Shown here: piece by piece, positions 28,016 to 36,303 of the stretch | Layout of the letters: each line of letters opens with the position of its first letter | Numbering within the stretch: position 1 is the stretch's first letter | NCBI GenBank assembly: GCA_003214175.1 | Contig: QCLZ01000006.1 | Location: forward strand, 1 to 64,000 | Direction: 5' to 3' | Origin: Prochlorococcus sp. AG-418-I20 | GTDB taxonomy: Bacteria; Cyanobacteriota; Cyanobacteriia; PCC-6307; Cyanobiaceae | Length of the DNA: 64,000 nucleotides | Made by a program: the position numbers and the translations under genes | The notes under the pieces: generated by a model | Told to the model about the DNA's origin: nothing | Seen by the model: the letters and a program-made list of their open reading frames with translations, nothing else | The model's database searches: none

Positions 28016-29284
28016 TTAAACAATCTTTTTTATAGAGTTAATAATCATATAAGCAAGTTTTTCAGCGGCACCTTTACTTCCTCTTTCTTTGCGTAAATGA
28101 TTGCTAATTTTTTTTAACTGACTTTTATTTTTTATAAGAAATAAAACTTCTTTAGCAATTCTTTTAGGAGAAATATTTCCTATTCTTTCTGGGACAATCA
28201 TTTTTTTTGCTTTAATATTTGGCCAAGCAAAAAACCTCTTTTTTTTAAAATAGAAATATCTCACTAAAAAAGTTAGGAATTTGTTTATGAATGAAATTTT
28301 TCCAATAAGTCCAAAAATTCCATCCCAGGCATTCATCATATTTAAATGCTGAGTTGGCAAAACAACTATCATTGGAAGAGAAATTGCTGCTAATTCTGCA
28401 GTATTCGCTCCCACAGTTGTAATCGCTAAATCACATTCTTTTAATATTTCATAGCAAGGATGTTTTTTGATTAGAAAAATTTTTGTATTTTTTGATGTTT
28501 CAATTACATAATCAAAATTGAAATCTTTGCTGTTTTTAATTGTTTTGATTTTTGATGAGTAATGTTTTGCAATAGGATTTCTTTCGCTCTGATAAAATAA
28601 ATATTCACTTTTATTAGTAGTTGGCGCCATGGGGATTATAAAGTTTATATTGTGATTTTTTTCAGCTATAAGGTCTGCTACTTGTAAGAAGAAAGGAATA
28701 CCAATAGAGAGCTTAGCCTTTTTGGATCCAGGTAATAGTGCTATAAAATGTTTTTGTTTATTTTTTATTGATATTGCACTTTTCAATTTGATATCTGCCA
28801 TCAAATCACCTATCACCTCACATTTATGTTGATATTTTTTTGGGATAAAATCTTTTACTTTTATATTCATTGCTGCAATTCTGTTTGTCCATTGAGGCCA
28901 TCTTGAAATCCATTCAGCATATGTGATATTGATATAACCTAACCTTTTAGCTAATAAGATGCTCCAAAATTGATCACCACCAAGAAAAACAACTATTCCC
29001 TTTTTTGGCCAATTTGCAAAGGAAAATGGGTTTATTAATAATTTCCAAAAATTCCTGGATTTCGTAATTAATGCGAATTTTTTCCATGAATTTGCAACTT
29101 TAAATTCTTTACCAGTTGCATTTGGACAGGGGACAAGGACTAATCTAAGGGAAATATTTATTTTATCTTTACCTAATAACGATTCATTTAGTTTATTAAG
29201 CTCATCCACTACTGGTTTTACCCATGTAGTTAATTCACCAGGTCCATTAGAAACTAAAACAACTGCAATTGATTTTTTTTTCAT
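28016..29284 (-). CDS. Lipid-A-disaccharide synthase-related protein
   Basis: A 422-residue GT-B-fold protein of the cyanobacterial LpxB-related family. The N-terminal segment VVLVSNGPGELTTWVKPVV, the FLGGDQFWSILLAKRLGY region and the C-terminal nucleotide-sugar region AITTVGANTAELAAISLPMIVVLPTQ are recognisable. True LpxB transfers the second glucosamine of lipid A, and this branch may act on another glycolipid. I start at 29284 because the longer reading frame (to 29404) is an artefact running through the antisense of tRNA-Leu; an ATG at 29305 is also possible. It is convergent with the PRC-barrel gene. Confidence 0.82.
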   Translation of the reverse strand: MKKKSIAVVLVSNGPGELTTWVKPVVDELNKLNESLLGKDKINISLRLVLVPCPNATGKEFKVANSWKKFALITKSRNFWKLLINPFSFANWPKKGIVVFLGGDQFWSILLAKRLGYINITYAEWISRWPQWTNRIAAMNIKVKDFIPKKYQHKCEVIGDLMADIKLKSAISIKNKQKHFIALLPGSKKAKLSIGIPFFLQVADLIAEKNHNINFIIPMAPTTNKSEYLFYQSERNPIAKHYSSKIKTIKNSKDFNFDYVIETSKNTKIFLIKKHPCYEILKECDLAITTVGANTAELAAISLPMIVVLPTQHLNMMNAWDGIFGLIGKISFINKFLTFLVRYFYFKKKRFFAWPNIKAKKMIVPERIGNISPKRIAKEVLFLIKNKSQLKKISNHLRKERGSKGAAEKLAYMIINSIKKIV

Positions 29285-29310
29285 TGCAGTTAAGCAAAAA
29301 TACATAAAAT

Positions 29311-29391
29311 GCGGACGGCGAGACTTGAACTCGCAAGGCCTAAGCCACACGCTCCTTAGACGTGCGCGTCTACCAATTCCGCCACGTCCGC
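29311..29391 (-). tRNA. tRNA-Leu (anticodon reads AAG)
   Basis: An 81-nt tRNA on the minus strand without encoded CCA. The acceptor stem is GCGGACG paired with CGTCCGC, the D-arm is GCGGAATTGGTAGACGC, there is a long variable arm with GGC/GCC pairing, and the T-loop is TTCAAGT. The class-II shape and D-arm match leucine tRNAs. The anticodon arm is CACGT-CTAAGGA-GCGTG, so positions 34-36 are AAG. That would need A34-to-inosine editing to read CUC, or serve only CUU efficiently. The tRNA lies 26 bp upstream of the LpxB-related gene. Confidence 0.93.
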
Positions 29392-29692
29392 AAAGGGTTC
29401 TCAAGCACCTTTGGGTACTTAAACCTATAAAACATTATATATTATTGATTGAAATAAGGATGTAATTAACGTAGAGAAAGAGTTATTGATAATTACGAAT
29501 TTTTTTTGGGAAATTAACAAGCTTTTTAAGGATAATTATTTTTCTATTGCATAAAACAAATATTTATACATATATAACGTTCTAGGTTGTATTGTAAAAA
29601 ATGTCCTCTGATTACTAAAAAACTTTGTTAAGTACTTTTGCAAAGAATTTTTTATTTAAAGTCATTTTCATTTCTTCAATTTAATTGTAATA
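29392..29692. other. Intergenic region between tRNA-Leu and accC
   Basis: About 300 AT-rich bases between the divergent tRNA-Leu and accC. It must hold promoters for both. I see no ORF with a credible start, no stable GC-rich hairpin and no tRNA-like or riboswitch-like structure. Several TATAAT-like hexamers occur (for example near 29575) but cannot be ranked by eye in DNA of this composition. Confidence 0.6.
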
Positions 29693-31042
29693 ATGGTTGA
29701 AAAAGTTTTAATTGCTAATCGTGGAGAAATAGCTTTACGAATTGTAAGAAGTTGTAGAGAACTTGGTATAGCCACAGTCGCTGTTTTTAGCACCATAGAT
29801 AAAAAAGCTTTGCATGTTCAGCTCGCAGATGAGGCAGTTTGTGTTGGAGACTCATTAAGTAATAAGAGTTATTTAAATATTCCAAATATACTTGCAGCTG
29901 CTACATCGAGAGGAGTTGACGCTATTCATCCAGGTTATGGATTTCTTGCTGAAAATGATAAATTTGCTGAGATGTGTAATGATCACGGCATAGTTTTTAT
30001 TGGCCCATCGCCAACAGCTATTAGATCTATGGGAGATAAATCTACAGCTAAAAAAACTATGGAAAAAGTAGGAGTCCCTACAGTTCCTGGGAGTAAAGGC
30101 TTATTATCAAATGTCGATGAGGCTTATAAACTTGCAGATGAAATAGGATATCCAGTAATTATCAAAGCCACTGCTGGAGGAGGTGGAAGAGGAATGAGGT
30201 TGGTTGAAAAAAATGGTGATCTTGAAAAAATGTTTAAAGCAGCTCAAGGTGAAGCAGAAGCAGCTTTTGGCAATGATGGTCTATATATGGAGAAATTTAT
30301 AAAGAAGCCAAGACACGTAGAAATTCAAGTTTTGGCAGATAGGTCAGGAAATGTTGTTCATTTAGGAGAACGAGATTGTTCGGTTCAGAGAAGACATCAG
30401 AAGTTATTAGAGGAGTCGCCAAGCCCAGCAATTAATGCTGAGTTAAGAAAAAAAATGGGGAATGCTGCTATTGCTGCTGCAAAAAGTATAGGTTATGAAG
30501 GAGCTGGGACTGTTGAATTTTTGGTTGATGAAGATGATAATTTTTATTTCATGGAAATGAATACTAGGATTCAAGTAGAACATCCAGTCACTGAAATGGT
30601 TACTGGGGTTGATTTAATAGCTGAGCAAATCAAAATAGCAAGTGGAGAAAAGTTGGAGTTTGATCAAGAAGATATCCAATTAAATGGTCACGCCATTGAA
30701 TGTAGAATCAACGCTGAAGATCCTTCTCATAATTTTCGCCCATCACCTGGAAAAATAACTGGATGGCTTCCTCCTGGTGGTCCTGGTGTAAGGGTGGATA
30801 GTCATGTTTATACTGGTTATGAAATTCCTCCATTCTATGATTCCTTAATTGGAAAATTAATAGTTTGGGGAAAAGATCGTAATACTGCAATTAAACGAAT
30901 GAATAGGGCCCTAAATGAGTGCGCAGTAACTGGCATCCCTACAACGATTAATTTTCATTTAAATTTATTGAATACAGCTAAATTTAAGGAAGGTAAGATT
31001 CATACCAAATATGTAGAAGAAGAATTATTACCTAAATTCTGA
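29693..31042 (+). CDS. accC: Acetyl-CoA carboxylase, biotin carboxylase subunit
   Basis: ATP-dependent carboxylation of the biotin carried on AccB, the first half reaction of malonyl-CoA synthesis for fatty acids. At 449 residues it is typical in length. It shows the N-terminal fold [20 protein letters not shown], the ATP-grasp glycine-rich loop [14 protein letters not shown], the [16 protein letters not shown] segment and the catalytic [15 protein letters not shown] motif. accB is not adjacent. The ATG start fits the family start exactly. Confidence 0.98.
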   Translation: MVEKVLIANRGEIALRIVRSCRELGIATVAVFSTIDKKALHVQLADEAVCVGDSLSNKSYLNIPNILAAATSRGVDAIHPGYGFLAENDKFAEMCNDHGIVFIGPSPTAIRSMGDKSTAKKTMEKVGVPTVPGSKGLLSNVDEAYKLADEIGYPVIIKATAGGGGRGMRLVEKNGDLEKMFKAAQGEAEAAFGNDGLYMEKFIKKPRHVEIQVLADRSGNVVHLGERDCSVQRRHQKLLEESPSPAINAELRKKMGNAAIAAAKSIGYEGAGTVEFLVDEDDNFYFMEMNTRIQVEHPVTEMVTGVDLIAEQIKIASGEKLEFDQEDIQLNGHAIECRINAEDPSHNFRPSPGKITGWLPPGGPGVRVDSHVYTGYEIPPFYDSLIGKLIVWGKDRNTAIKRMNRALNECAVTGIPTTINFHLNLLNTAKFKEGKIHTKYVEEELLPKF

Positions 31043-31060
31043 TTAATAATTCAATAATTT

Positions 31061-31375
31061 CTATGAAATATGTTTATGCAATGCAAGTTTTATTAGACCT
31101 TGTTGACCTACTAAGATTTCTCTTAAAAAACTTATAATCCCAATCCAAATTACAGGCCCTACATCAACTCCACCAATAGGGGGAATTAATTTCCTTGTTA
31201 AATTGAGTGTCGCGCTTGATGGTATAGAAATTAACAACCATAAACCTTTACTTAAATCAATTTTTGGGTACCAAGTAAGAATTAATCTTATTAAGAAAAC
31301 AATAGTTAAATATGATAAAGAAACTCCTAGACTAATATCTAAAATTTGGAGATAGTTTTCAGGCAAGGAAATCAC
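31061..31375 (-). CDS. YggT family membrane protein
   Basis: A 104-residue integral membrane protein with two hydrophobic helices flanking a conserved Y/P-rich segment: the motif RLILTWYPKIDLSKGLW and then LIPPIGGVDVGPVIWIG, both typical of YggT/CCB3. In chloroplasts and cyanobacteria relatives take part in cytochrome b6 haem attachment or thylakoid and cell-division related functions. It is convergent with accC and divergent from psbX. Confidence 0.85.
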   Translation of the reverse strand: MISLPENYLQILDISLGVSLSYLTIVFLIRLILTWYPKIDLSKGLWLLISIPSSATLNLTRKLIPPIGGVDVGPVIWIGIISFLREILVGQQGLIKLALHKHIS

Positions 31376-31456
31376 AATTATTTAATTCATCTTAATAAAT
31401 AACCCGTTGAATTGTATTTAGTTCGTATTATAAATTGAGAATTAAATATTTAAAAA

Positions 31457-31645
31457 GTGTTTCAAATCTCAAATTTTATACTTGTTGCAGATGTTTCTGC
31501 TGCAGCTGCTAATAATTCCGCAGTTGGAATGATAGGTAGCTTTATTGCTGCGGCGTTACTTATTGTTATTCCAGCTTCTGCATTTTTGATCTTTGTTAGT
31601 CAGAAAGATTCTCTCGATCGAACCTCTGCTGCAGGTAGACGCTAG
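31457..31645 (+). CDS. psbX: Photosystem II protein PsbX
   Basis: A 62-residue single-helix protein. The C-terminal ~38 residues carry the PsbX signature: [23 protein letters not shown] split across the membrane helix, then QKDSLDRTS. PsbX sits at the edge of the photosystem II core near cytochrome b559 and affects plastoquinone exchange. The N-terminal ~24 residues, starting with GTG, exceed the ~40-residue form of freshwater cyanobacteria, so a shorter start cannot be excluded. It is followed by ycf66 on the same strand. Confidence 0.88.
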   Translation: MFQISNFILVADVSAAAANNSAVGMIGSFIAAALLIVIPASAFLIFVSQKDSLDRTSAAGRR

Positions 31646-31669
31646 TTTTTGTAGAAGTTTTCAGTACAC

Positions 31670-31675
31670 TATAAA
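31670..31675 (+). promoter_or_regulatory. Candidate -10 element upstream of ycf66
   Basis: TATAAA followed by TATGG lies in the 80-bp gap between psbX and ycf66, about 50 bp before the ycf66 start. It suggests ycf66 can be transcribed separately from psbX. There is no clear -35 sequence. Confidence 0.25.
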
Positions 31676-31725
31676 TATGGGGCGATTTATGTCTCCCTTT
31701 AAAAAATAGATTTTGGAGAAAGAAT

Positions 31726-32664
31726 GTGGTCAATGCTAGTCTCAATTGGGCCAGTATTGTTGGTATAGTGCTCGCTGTGGGCGGGGGAGGACTTTATTTT
31801 TTAAGGTCTTTTAAACCTGCATTAGCCAGAGATTATGATGTTTTCTTTGCAGCCATAGGACTTTTATGTGGGGGAATATTATTTTTTCAAGGCTGGAGAT
31901 TAGATCCTATCCTGCAATTTGGTCAGTTTTTATTAGCAGGAACAACAGTTTTTTTTGCATATGAAAGTGTGCGATTGAGGGGAGTTGCTACTGATCAAGC
32001 TAGAAGATCATCTTATTTTGATGATGATCCTATTTCTGATATGCCCAGAAATCCTAGAGGTCGATTTGATTCCGAATACGAAAGGTTTGAAGAATCCGAA
32101 AGATCATCTAGAAGATTTAGACCTCAAGATGATGACTTTGAAGATGACGATATGGAGGGTAGATCACGTAGGCGGGATGTTTCAAGAGCTATTCCTGCTA
32201 CTGCCGTAAGCAGAAGAAGGCCATCTTCAAGAGAAGCAAATCAGTTTGATAATGATGAACCTATTAGAAGAAGAAGAAGGCAGACTCCTGAAGAAAGAAA
32301 TAGCAAAGACCCAGTGAGAAGTAACTTTGGGGAGAGACGAAACTTATCTCGTGATCAAGTTAAAACAGGATCAAGGCCAAGAATGAATCAGACAGTATCA
32401 ACGCAAGACACTATTTCTTCTGTTGATAACTCTTCTTCATCACGAAAGCAATCTACAAGATCTTCTATTAGGCAGCAAACTTCAAAAGAGCAAGTTGAAG
32501 ATGCATCTTTTAAAGATGCTAATTCAGTAAAAAAACCTCGTCAGGCTAGAAGAGTTAACTCAAATTCTACAGGACGGTCTATACCCAAAAATAAACCTGG
32601 TAGATATACTGTTGGAGTAAATAAAAAGAAACCTAGAGACAATAGTTCTAGATTTGATGATTAA
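31726..32664 (+). CDS. ycf66: Ycf66 family protein with long basic disordered tail
   Basis: The N-terminal ~85 residues are the Ycf66 domain: three hydrophobic helices including SIVGIVLAVGGGGLYFLRSF and ILFFQGWRLDPILQFGQFLL. Ycf66 is conserved in cyanobacteria and some plastids; its function is not known. The remaining ~220 residues are strongly enriched in Arg, Ser, Asp and Lys (RRRRRQTPEERN and similar), with no predicted fold and a basic end. The tail is far longer than the membrane domain and may bind nucleic acid or acidic partners. The GTG start is at 31726. Confidence 0.88.
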   Translation: MVNASLNWASIVGIVLAVGGGGLYFLRSFKPALARDYDVFFAAIGLLCGGILFFQGWRLDPILQFGQFLLAGTTVFFAYESVRLRGVATDQARRSSYFDDDPISDMPRNPRGRFDSEYERFEESERSSRRFRPQDDDFEDDDMEGRSRRRDVSRAIPATAVSRRRPSSREANQFDNDEPIRRRRRQTPEERNSKDPVRSNFGERRNLSRDQVKTGSRPRMNQTVSTQDTISSVDNSSSSRKQSTRSSIRQQTSKEQVEDASFKDANSVKKPRQARRVNSNSTGRSIPKNKPGRYTVGVNKKKPRDNSSRFDD

Positions 32665-32913
32665 TTATAATATTCCTGCCCATTTTAAAAATGATTGTCT
32701 AGTAAATAATTCAATTAGAATTATCGCTAGGAATCCAATCATCGCAAATCTTCCATTAGTAATTTCTGAATAAGTACCCCATCCAAATTTGTAAATATCT
32801 ATATCATCAGTTACTTGATTAGTATTTTCTTTTATAACAAATTTGCTATCTGCATCTAAATCATTTTCATTGGATGTCTTTTCTAAATCATCTCTATTTT
32901 CATCAGTTTTCAT
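32665..32913 (-). CDS. hli: High-light-inducible protein (Hli/Scp)
   Basis: An 82-residue single-helix chlorophyll-binding protein of the LHC superfamily. The C-terminal 40 residues hold the motif SEITNGRFAMIGFLAIILIE, with Glu and Asn as chlorophyll ligands. The N-terminal 40 residues are acidic and polar. Hli proteins protect photosystem II and chlorophyll-synthesis complexes under excess light. Its stop abuts ycf66 convergently, and it lies 9 bp downstream of the ABC transporter gene on the same strand, so it may share that transcript. Confidence 0.93.
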   Translation of the reverse strand: MKTDENRDDLEKTSNENDLDADSKFVIKENTNQVTDDIDIYKFGWGTYSEITNGRFAMIGFLAIILIELFTRQSFLKWAGIL

Positions 32914-32922
32914 AAAAATATT

Positions 32923-34905
32923 TTAGTTATCAAAATTATAGTTTTTTGTGGGTAACAATTGCCAATTACCTTTACCGTTTAAAGCTAAAACATTATTATG
33001 AAATTCTTTTAAAGTTGGACGATGCCCAACACTTATTAGAGATAGTTCTCTTTTTATTAGCAAACTATATAGATGTTTTTCTGTTTCAATATCTAATGCA
33101 CTAGTTGCTTCATCAAGAACTGCAAATTGAGGTGAATTAAGTAAAAGCCTTGCAAAAGCAAGTCTTTGTTGTTCTCCAAGAGATAATATTCTTGGCCAAT
33201 CTTGTTTGATGTCAAGATCTGGATATCTAGCAAGAATAGAATTTAGATTAACTTCCTTAAGTACTGAGAATAAGTGATCATCGCTAAATTTGCTGACTTC
33301 AGTTGGATAACAGAGTTGTTCTCTCAGTGACCCTAAAATCATGTATGGTTTTTGAGGAATAAAAAGTAAATCGCCCGTTTTAGGCTTTTGTATTAAACCT
33401 TTATTGGGTTGCCACAAACCACTAATCATTCTTAGAAGTGAGGTTTTACCACAACCTGAAGGACCAGTAATTAAAAGTGTATCTCTGTTATTGATATTTA
33501 TACTCAGATCCTTAATGATGGGATTATCAGAACCAGGAGTGTATAAATCAGCATTTTTAATAAGTATTTCAGGTTTGTTAGTAATAGAGATATTATTACG
33601 TGATGGTTTTTCTTTGCTTATTAATTCAACTTCAGATTGAAACCCTTCTAGTCGGCTAATTCCTGCCGTAAACTTTGCAAGTTCGTCAATCTGATTAACT
33701 ATAAAAAATAGAGATCCCTCGACCATATTAAATGCAAAATTTGCTTGTACAAATTTTCCGTAATCGATTATTCCAGAGAAGTATGGAACTGCCATAATTA
33801 GATAGGGAAAAAATACTCCAGCATAGTTGGTCGATCTTTTCATAGTAAATATTATCGTTTTCCAGATAATGAGTAAGTTGTAATTTCTTACTAAGACGCC
33901 TAGTCTTCGTTGATTTTCAACATTTTCTGGCTCTTCTCCTGAATAAAACGCAATTGCCTCTGAATTATTTCTTATATGTACCAAGCCATATCTGAAATCA
34001 GCCTCATATCTCAATTGATCAAAATTGATTTTAACTAATCTTTTTCCTGCGTATATTAGAAGTGAAGAAGCTATTGCAGCAAATGTAAATAGGGAAAAGG
34101 TTAATGTCCTACTGATAGTGTAAAGGATAAGTATGTTCAGAGAAAAAGTCAAAATTGCATCAAATATGCCAATAGTGAAAGTTAAGCTTTGTTCAGTAAA
34201 TGATTTTGTATCTTCAGATATTCGTTGATCTGGGTTGTCAACATCAGTTGATTGTTCATCATTAGGGTTAATTTTAAAATAAGCTCTGTTTGTTAAATAC
34301 TGGCTGATCAGACTCTTTGACAACCATTCTCTCCAAATAATGCTCAATTTTAAAGTAAAGAAAATTTGTAGAGCTCTAATTGGTAATGCAAAAATAAAGC
34401 ATGATGCATATATAGCTAGAATTCTATAAAACCCATCTTGCTCTTTTTGAACTAGCGCATTAGTTAGATCTCGTGCAATAAAACCAATTCCTGCATTTAT
34501 ACCATTAATTGCTAAAAGCATTAATACAATTACTCCTAATAAAATCCAGTGAGTCCATCTTTTTGCTTTTAATTGGTGTCTAAAACTAAAGAAACTTGAA
34601 GAACCTATTACGAATAATCCAGAGAAGATTAACCCCCATTTCCCAGACCAAATTGTATTAATGGTGTCAATAACACCTCCAAAATATTTTTCTAATAATT
34701 CTGGTTGAAAATTGTCTAATAAATTAATCAGCCCTGTAAGTAATACAAGAACTATTCCTCCCACGCAGAATAAAAGAGAAATTAAGAGCCAAATAAATTG
34801 TATCCCGTTATTTTGATCAATTGGTAAGAAAAAAGGCTGAGATAATCGCCTTAACTTTTGTAGCTGCAATATAATTTTTGATTTATTACTAACTGCTGTA
34901 TTCAT
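32923..34905 (-). CDS. SbmA/BacA-ABCD-type ABC transporter (fused membrane and ATPase domains)
   Basis: A 660-residue half-transporter with about six membrane helices in the N-terminal 400 residues (ABC membrane 2 / SbmA-like fold, with the segment IISEDT-like ISEDTKSFTEQSLTFTIG) and a C-terminal ATPase domain. Walker A is GPSGCGKTS, the signature motif is LSLGEQQRLAFARLLL, and Walker B is FAVLDEATSALD. Relatives include YddA, SbmA/BacA, mycobacterial vitamin B12 importer and peroxisomal ABCD proteins. The substrate is unknown. The hli gene follows immediately. Confidence 0.88.
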   Translation of the reverse strand: MNTAVSNKSKIILQLQKLRRLSQPFFLPIDQNNGIQFIWLLISLLFCVGGIVLVLLTGLINLLDNFQPELLEKYFGGVIDTINTIWSGKWGLIFSGLFVIGSSSFFSFRHQLKAKRWTHWILLGVIVLMLLAINGINAGIGFIARDLTNALVQKEQDGFYRILAIYASCFIFALPIRALQIFFTLKLSIIWREWLSKSLISQYLTNRAYFKINPNDEQSTDVDNPDQRISEDTKSFTEQSLTFTIGIFDAILTFSLNILILYTISRTLTFSLFTFAAIASSLLIYAGKRLVKINFDQLRYEADFRYGLVHIRNNSEAIAFYSGEEPENVENQRRLGVLVRNYNLLIIWKTIIFTMKRSTNYAGVFFPYLIMAVPYFSGIIDYGKFVQANFAFNMVEGSLFFIVNQIDELAKFTAGISRLEGFQSEVELISKEKPSRNNISITNKPEILIKNADLYTPGSDNPIIKDLSININNRDTLLITGPSGCGKTSLLRMISGLWQPNKGLIQKPKTGDLLFIPQKPYMILGSLREQLCYPTEVSKFSDDHLFSVLKEVNLNSILARYPDLDIKQDWPRILSLGEQQRLAFARLLLNSPQFAVLDEATSALDIETEKHLYSLLIKRELSLISVGHRPTLKEFHNNVLALNGKGNWQLLPTKNYNFDN

Positions 34906-34948
34906 TATTCACTAAATTTTATAGGATTTATTATATCTTTTAAAGAGA

Positions 34949-35227
34949 TTATTGACCAAAACCAACAAATGAAAGTGCCCAGTCAGGAAGATGAAGATAA
35001 TCCAACATATACATATCAAATTCATGAATTTTTGTTACATACTTATCAAGCCCCCACCAAATTAAAAAAGGCAAATTAAACAGAATTTGTAATTGCCATT
35101 TATAAGTTAAAACTTTCCAGACTTTAGTAAGTGAAGATTTTTGTGATTCATCTAAATTTTCCCAATTGTTATAAATTAAATTTAATAATTTATTAGGCTT
35201 GGAGTTTATTGATTCAGGTGAATTCAT
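34949..35227 (-). CDS. Hypothetical small protein, possibly membrane-associated
   Basis: A 92-residue unrecognised protein. A polar N-terminal half (NNWENLDESQKSSLTKVWKV) is followed by one moderately hydrophobic helix (LQILFNLPFLIWWGLDKY) and an aromatic C-terminus ending LSFVGFGQ. It sits upstream of the ABC transporter (43 bp gap) and downstream of the HIT-protein gene, all on the minus strand, which suggests an operon. No function can be assigned. Confidence 0.65.
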   Translation of the reverse strand: MNSPESINSKPNKLLNLIYNNWENLDESQKSSLTKVWKVLTYKWQLQILFNLPFLIWWGLDKYVTKIHEFDMYMLDYLHLPDWALSFVGFGQ

Positions 35228-35271
35228 TTTTATCTTTATTTATAGCTTACAAAAGATCTTTCCGAGAGTTT

Positions 35272-35613
35272 TTAGCCTGGGGGCCATTGCAATTTTCTTC
35301 CAGATAAAAAATGAATATGTAAATGAAAAACTGTTTGCCCAGATTCCTCACCTGTGTTAATTACTGTTCTCCAATTATTTAATTTTTTAGATTTCGCGAT
35401 TTTACTTCCTACAAATAATAAATGTCCTAATAATTCTGAATCCTTTTCAACACATTCATATAAACTCACTATTGGTTTTTTGGGAATAACTAAATAATGT
35501 ATCGGAGCTTGTGCTGATATATCATTAAATGCAATACAAAAATCATCTTCATAGAGTTTTTCACAAGGGATATCGCCGTCTATAATTTTCTGAAAAATTG
35601 TTGTCTCAGTCAT
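35272..35613 (-). CDS. HIT family protein (HinT-like)
   Basis: Histidine-triad nucleotide-binding protein, 113 residues, likely a purine nucleoside phosphoramidase. The C-terminal triad HLHIHFLSGRKLQWPPG and the N-terminal FQKIIDGDIPCEKLYEDD are diagnostic of the HINT branch. It is 7 bp downstream of the deformylase gene on the same strand. Confidence 0.94.
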   Translation of the reverse strand: MTETTIFQKIIDGDIPCEKLYEDDFCIAFNDISAQAPIHYLVIPKKPIVSLYECVEKDSELLGHLLFVGSKIAKSKKLNNWRTVINTGEESGQTVFHLHIHFLSGRKLQWPPG

Positions 35614-35620
35614 TTATCTA

Positions 35621-36223
35621 TTAAATTGAATTAACGTCTTTTTCGTGAAATCCTTCTTTTTTGAGTTCTTTACTTAAATCATCTTTTGATGTAACTCTAT
35701 CAACAAATAATATTCCATTTAAATGATCCATTTCGTGTTGAATACACCTTGCTAAAAGTCCATCTGCTCTCATTTTACGAGGCCTCCCCATTTCATCTCT
35801 AAATTTTAATTTTATAGTTGATGGTCTCACTACATTCAGATAGACACCTGGAATACTCAAGCACCCTTCTTCGTAAGAATTAAGAGTAGTTCCGTAATCT
35901 GTAATTTCTGGATTTATTAAAATTAAAGGTTCTGCCGATGAATCTTCAAAATTTACATCTATCACAAGAAGCTCTTTGTTAATACCAATTTGAGGAGCAG
36001 CAAGTCCAATTCCTTTTGCTGCATACATGCTTTGAAGCATCTCTCTAGCAAGTTTTCTAATCGATTCATCAACCTTAGTTATTCTTTTGGAATTTTGTCT
36101 TAAAACATCATCACCAAGTTTATAAATTTCTAAAGATGGCTTACCTTTTTGTTCTTTTGCAATTTTTTCCGAATCCCCATTTGTTTTTGACTTCTTTGCA
36201 AGTTGTGAAAAATGGTTTGCCAC
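35621..36223 (-). CDS. def: Peptide deformylase
   Basis: Removes the formyl group from nascent N-terminal methionine. All three motifs are present: GLAAPQIG, EEGCLSIPG with the metal-binding Cys, and QHEMDHLNG with two metal-binding His and the catalytic Glu. The 200-residue length includes a ~25-residue lysine-rich N-terminal extension. It is the first gene of a minus-strand series (def, HIT, hypothetical, ABC transporter, hli), divergent from the S9 peptidase. Confidence 0.96.
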   Translation of the reverse strand: MANHFSQLAKKSKTNGDSEKIAKEQKGKPSLEIYKLGDDVLRQNSKRITKVDESIRKLAREMLQSMYAAKGIGLAAPQIGINKELLVIDVNFEDSSAEPLILINPEITDYGTTLNSYEEGCLSIPGVYLNVVRPSTIKLKFRDEMGRPRKMRADGLLARCIQHEMDHLNGILFVDRVTSKDDLSKELKKEGFHEKDVNSI

Positions 36224-36303
36224 GTTAATAAAAAAAGTTTTTAGTAAAGAGTTTAGCTATAAAAATACTAGCACTTTAATTTACTTTCTTTATAGTTTTT
36301 TAA

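Noticed and set aside
29285-29404. 40-codon N-terminal extension of the LpxB-related gene
   Set aside because: This stretch is the reading of the tRNA-Leu gene in the same direction; the family start is at 29284 (or 29305).
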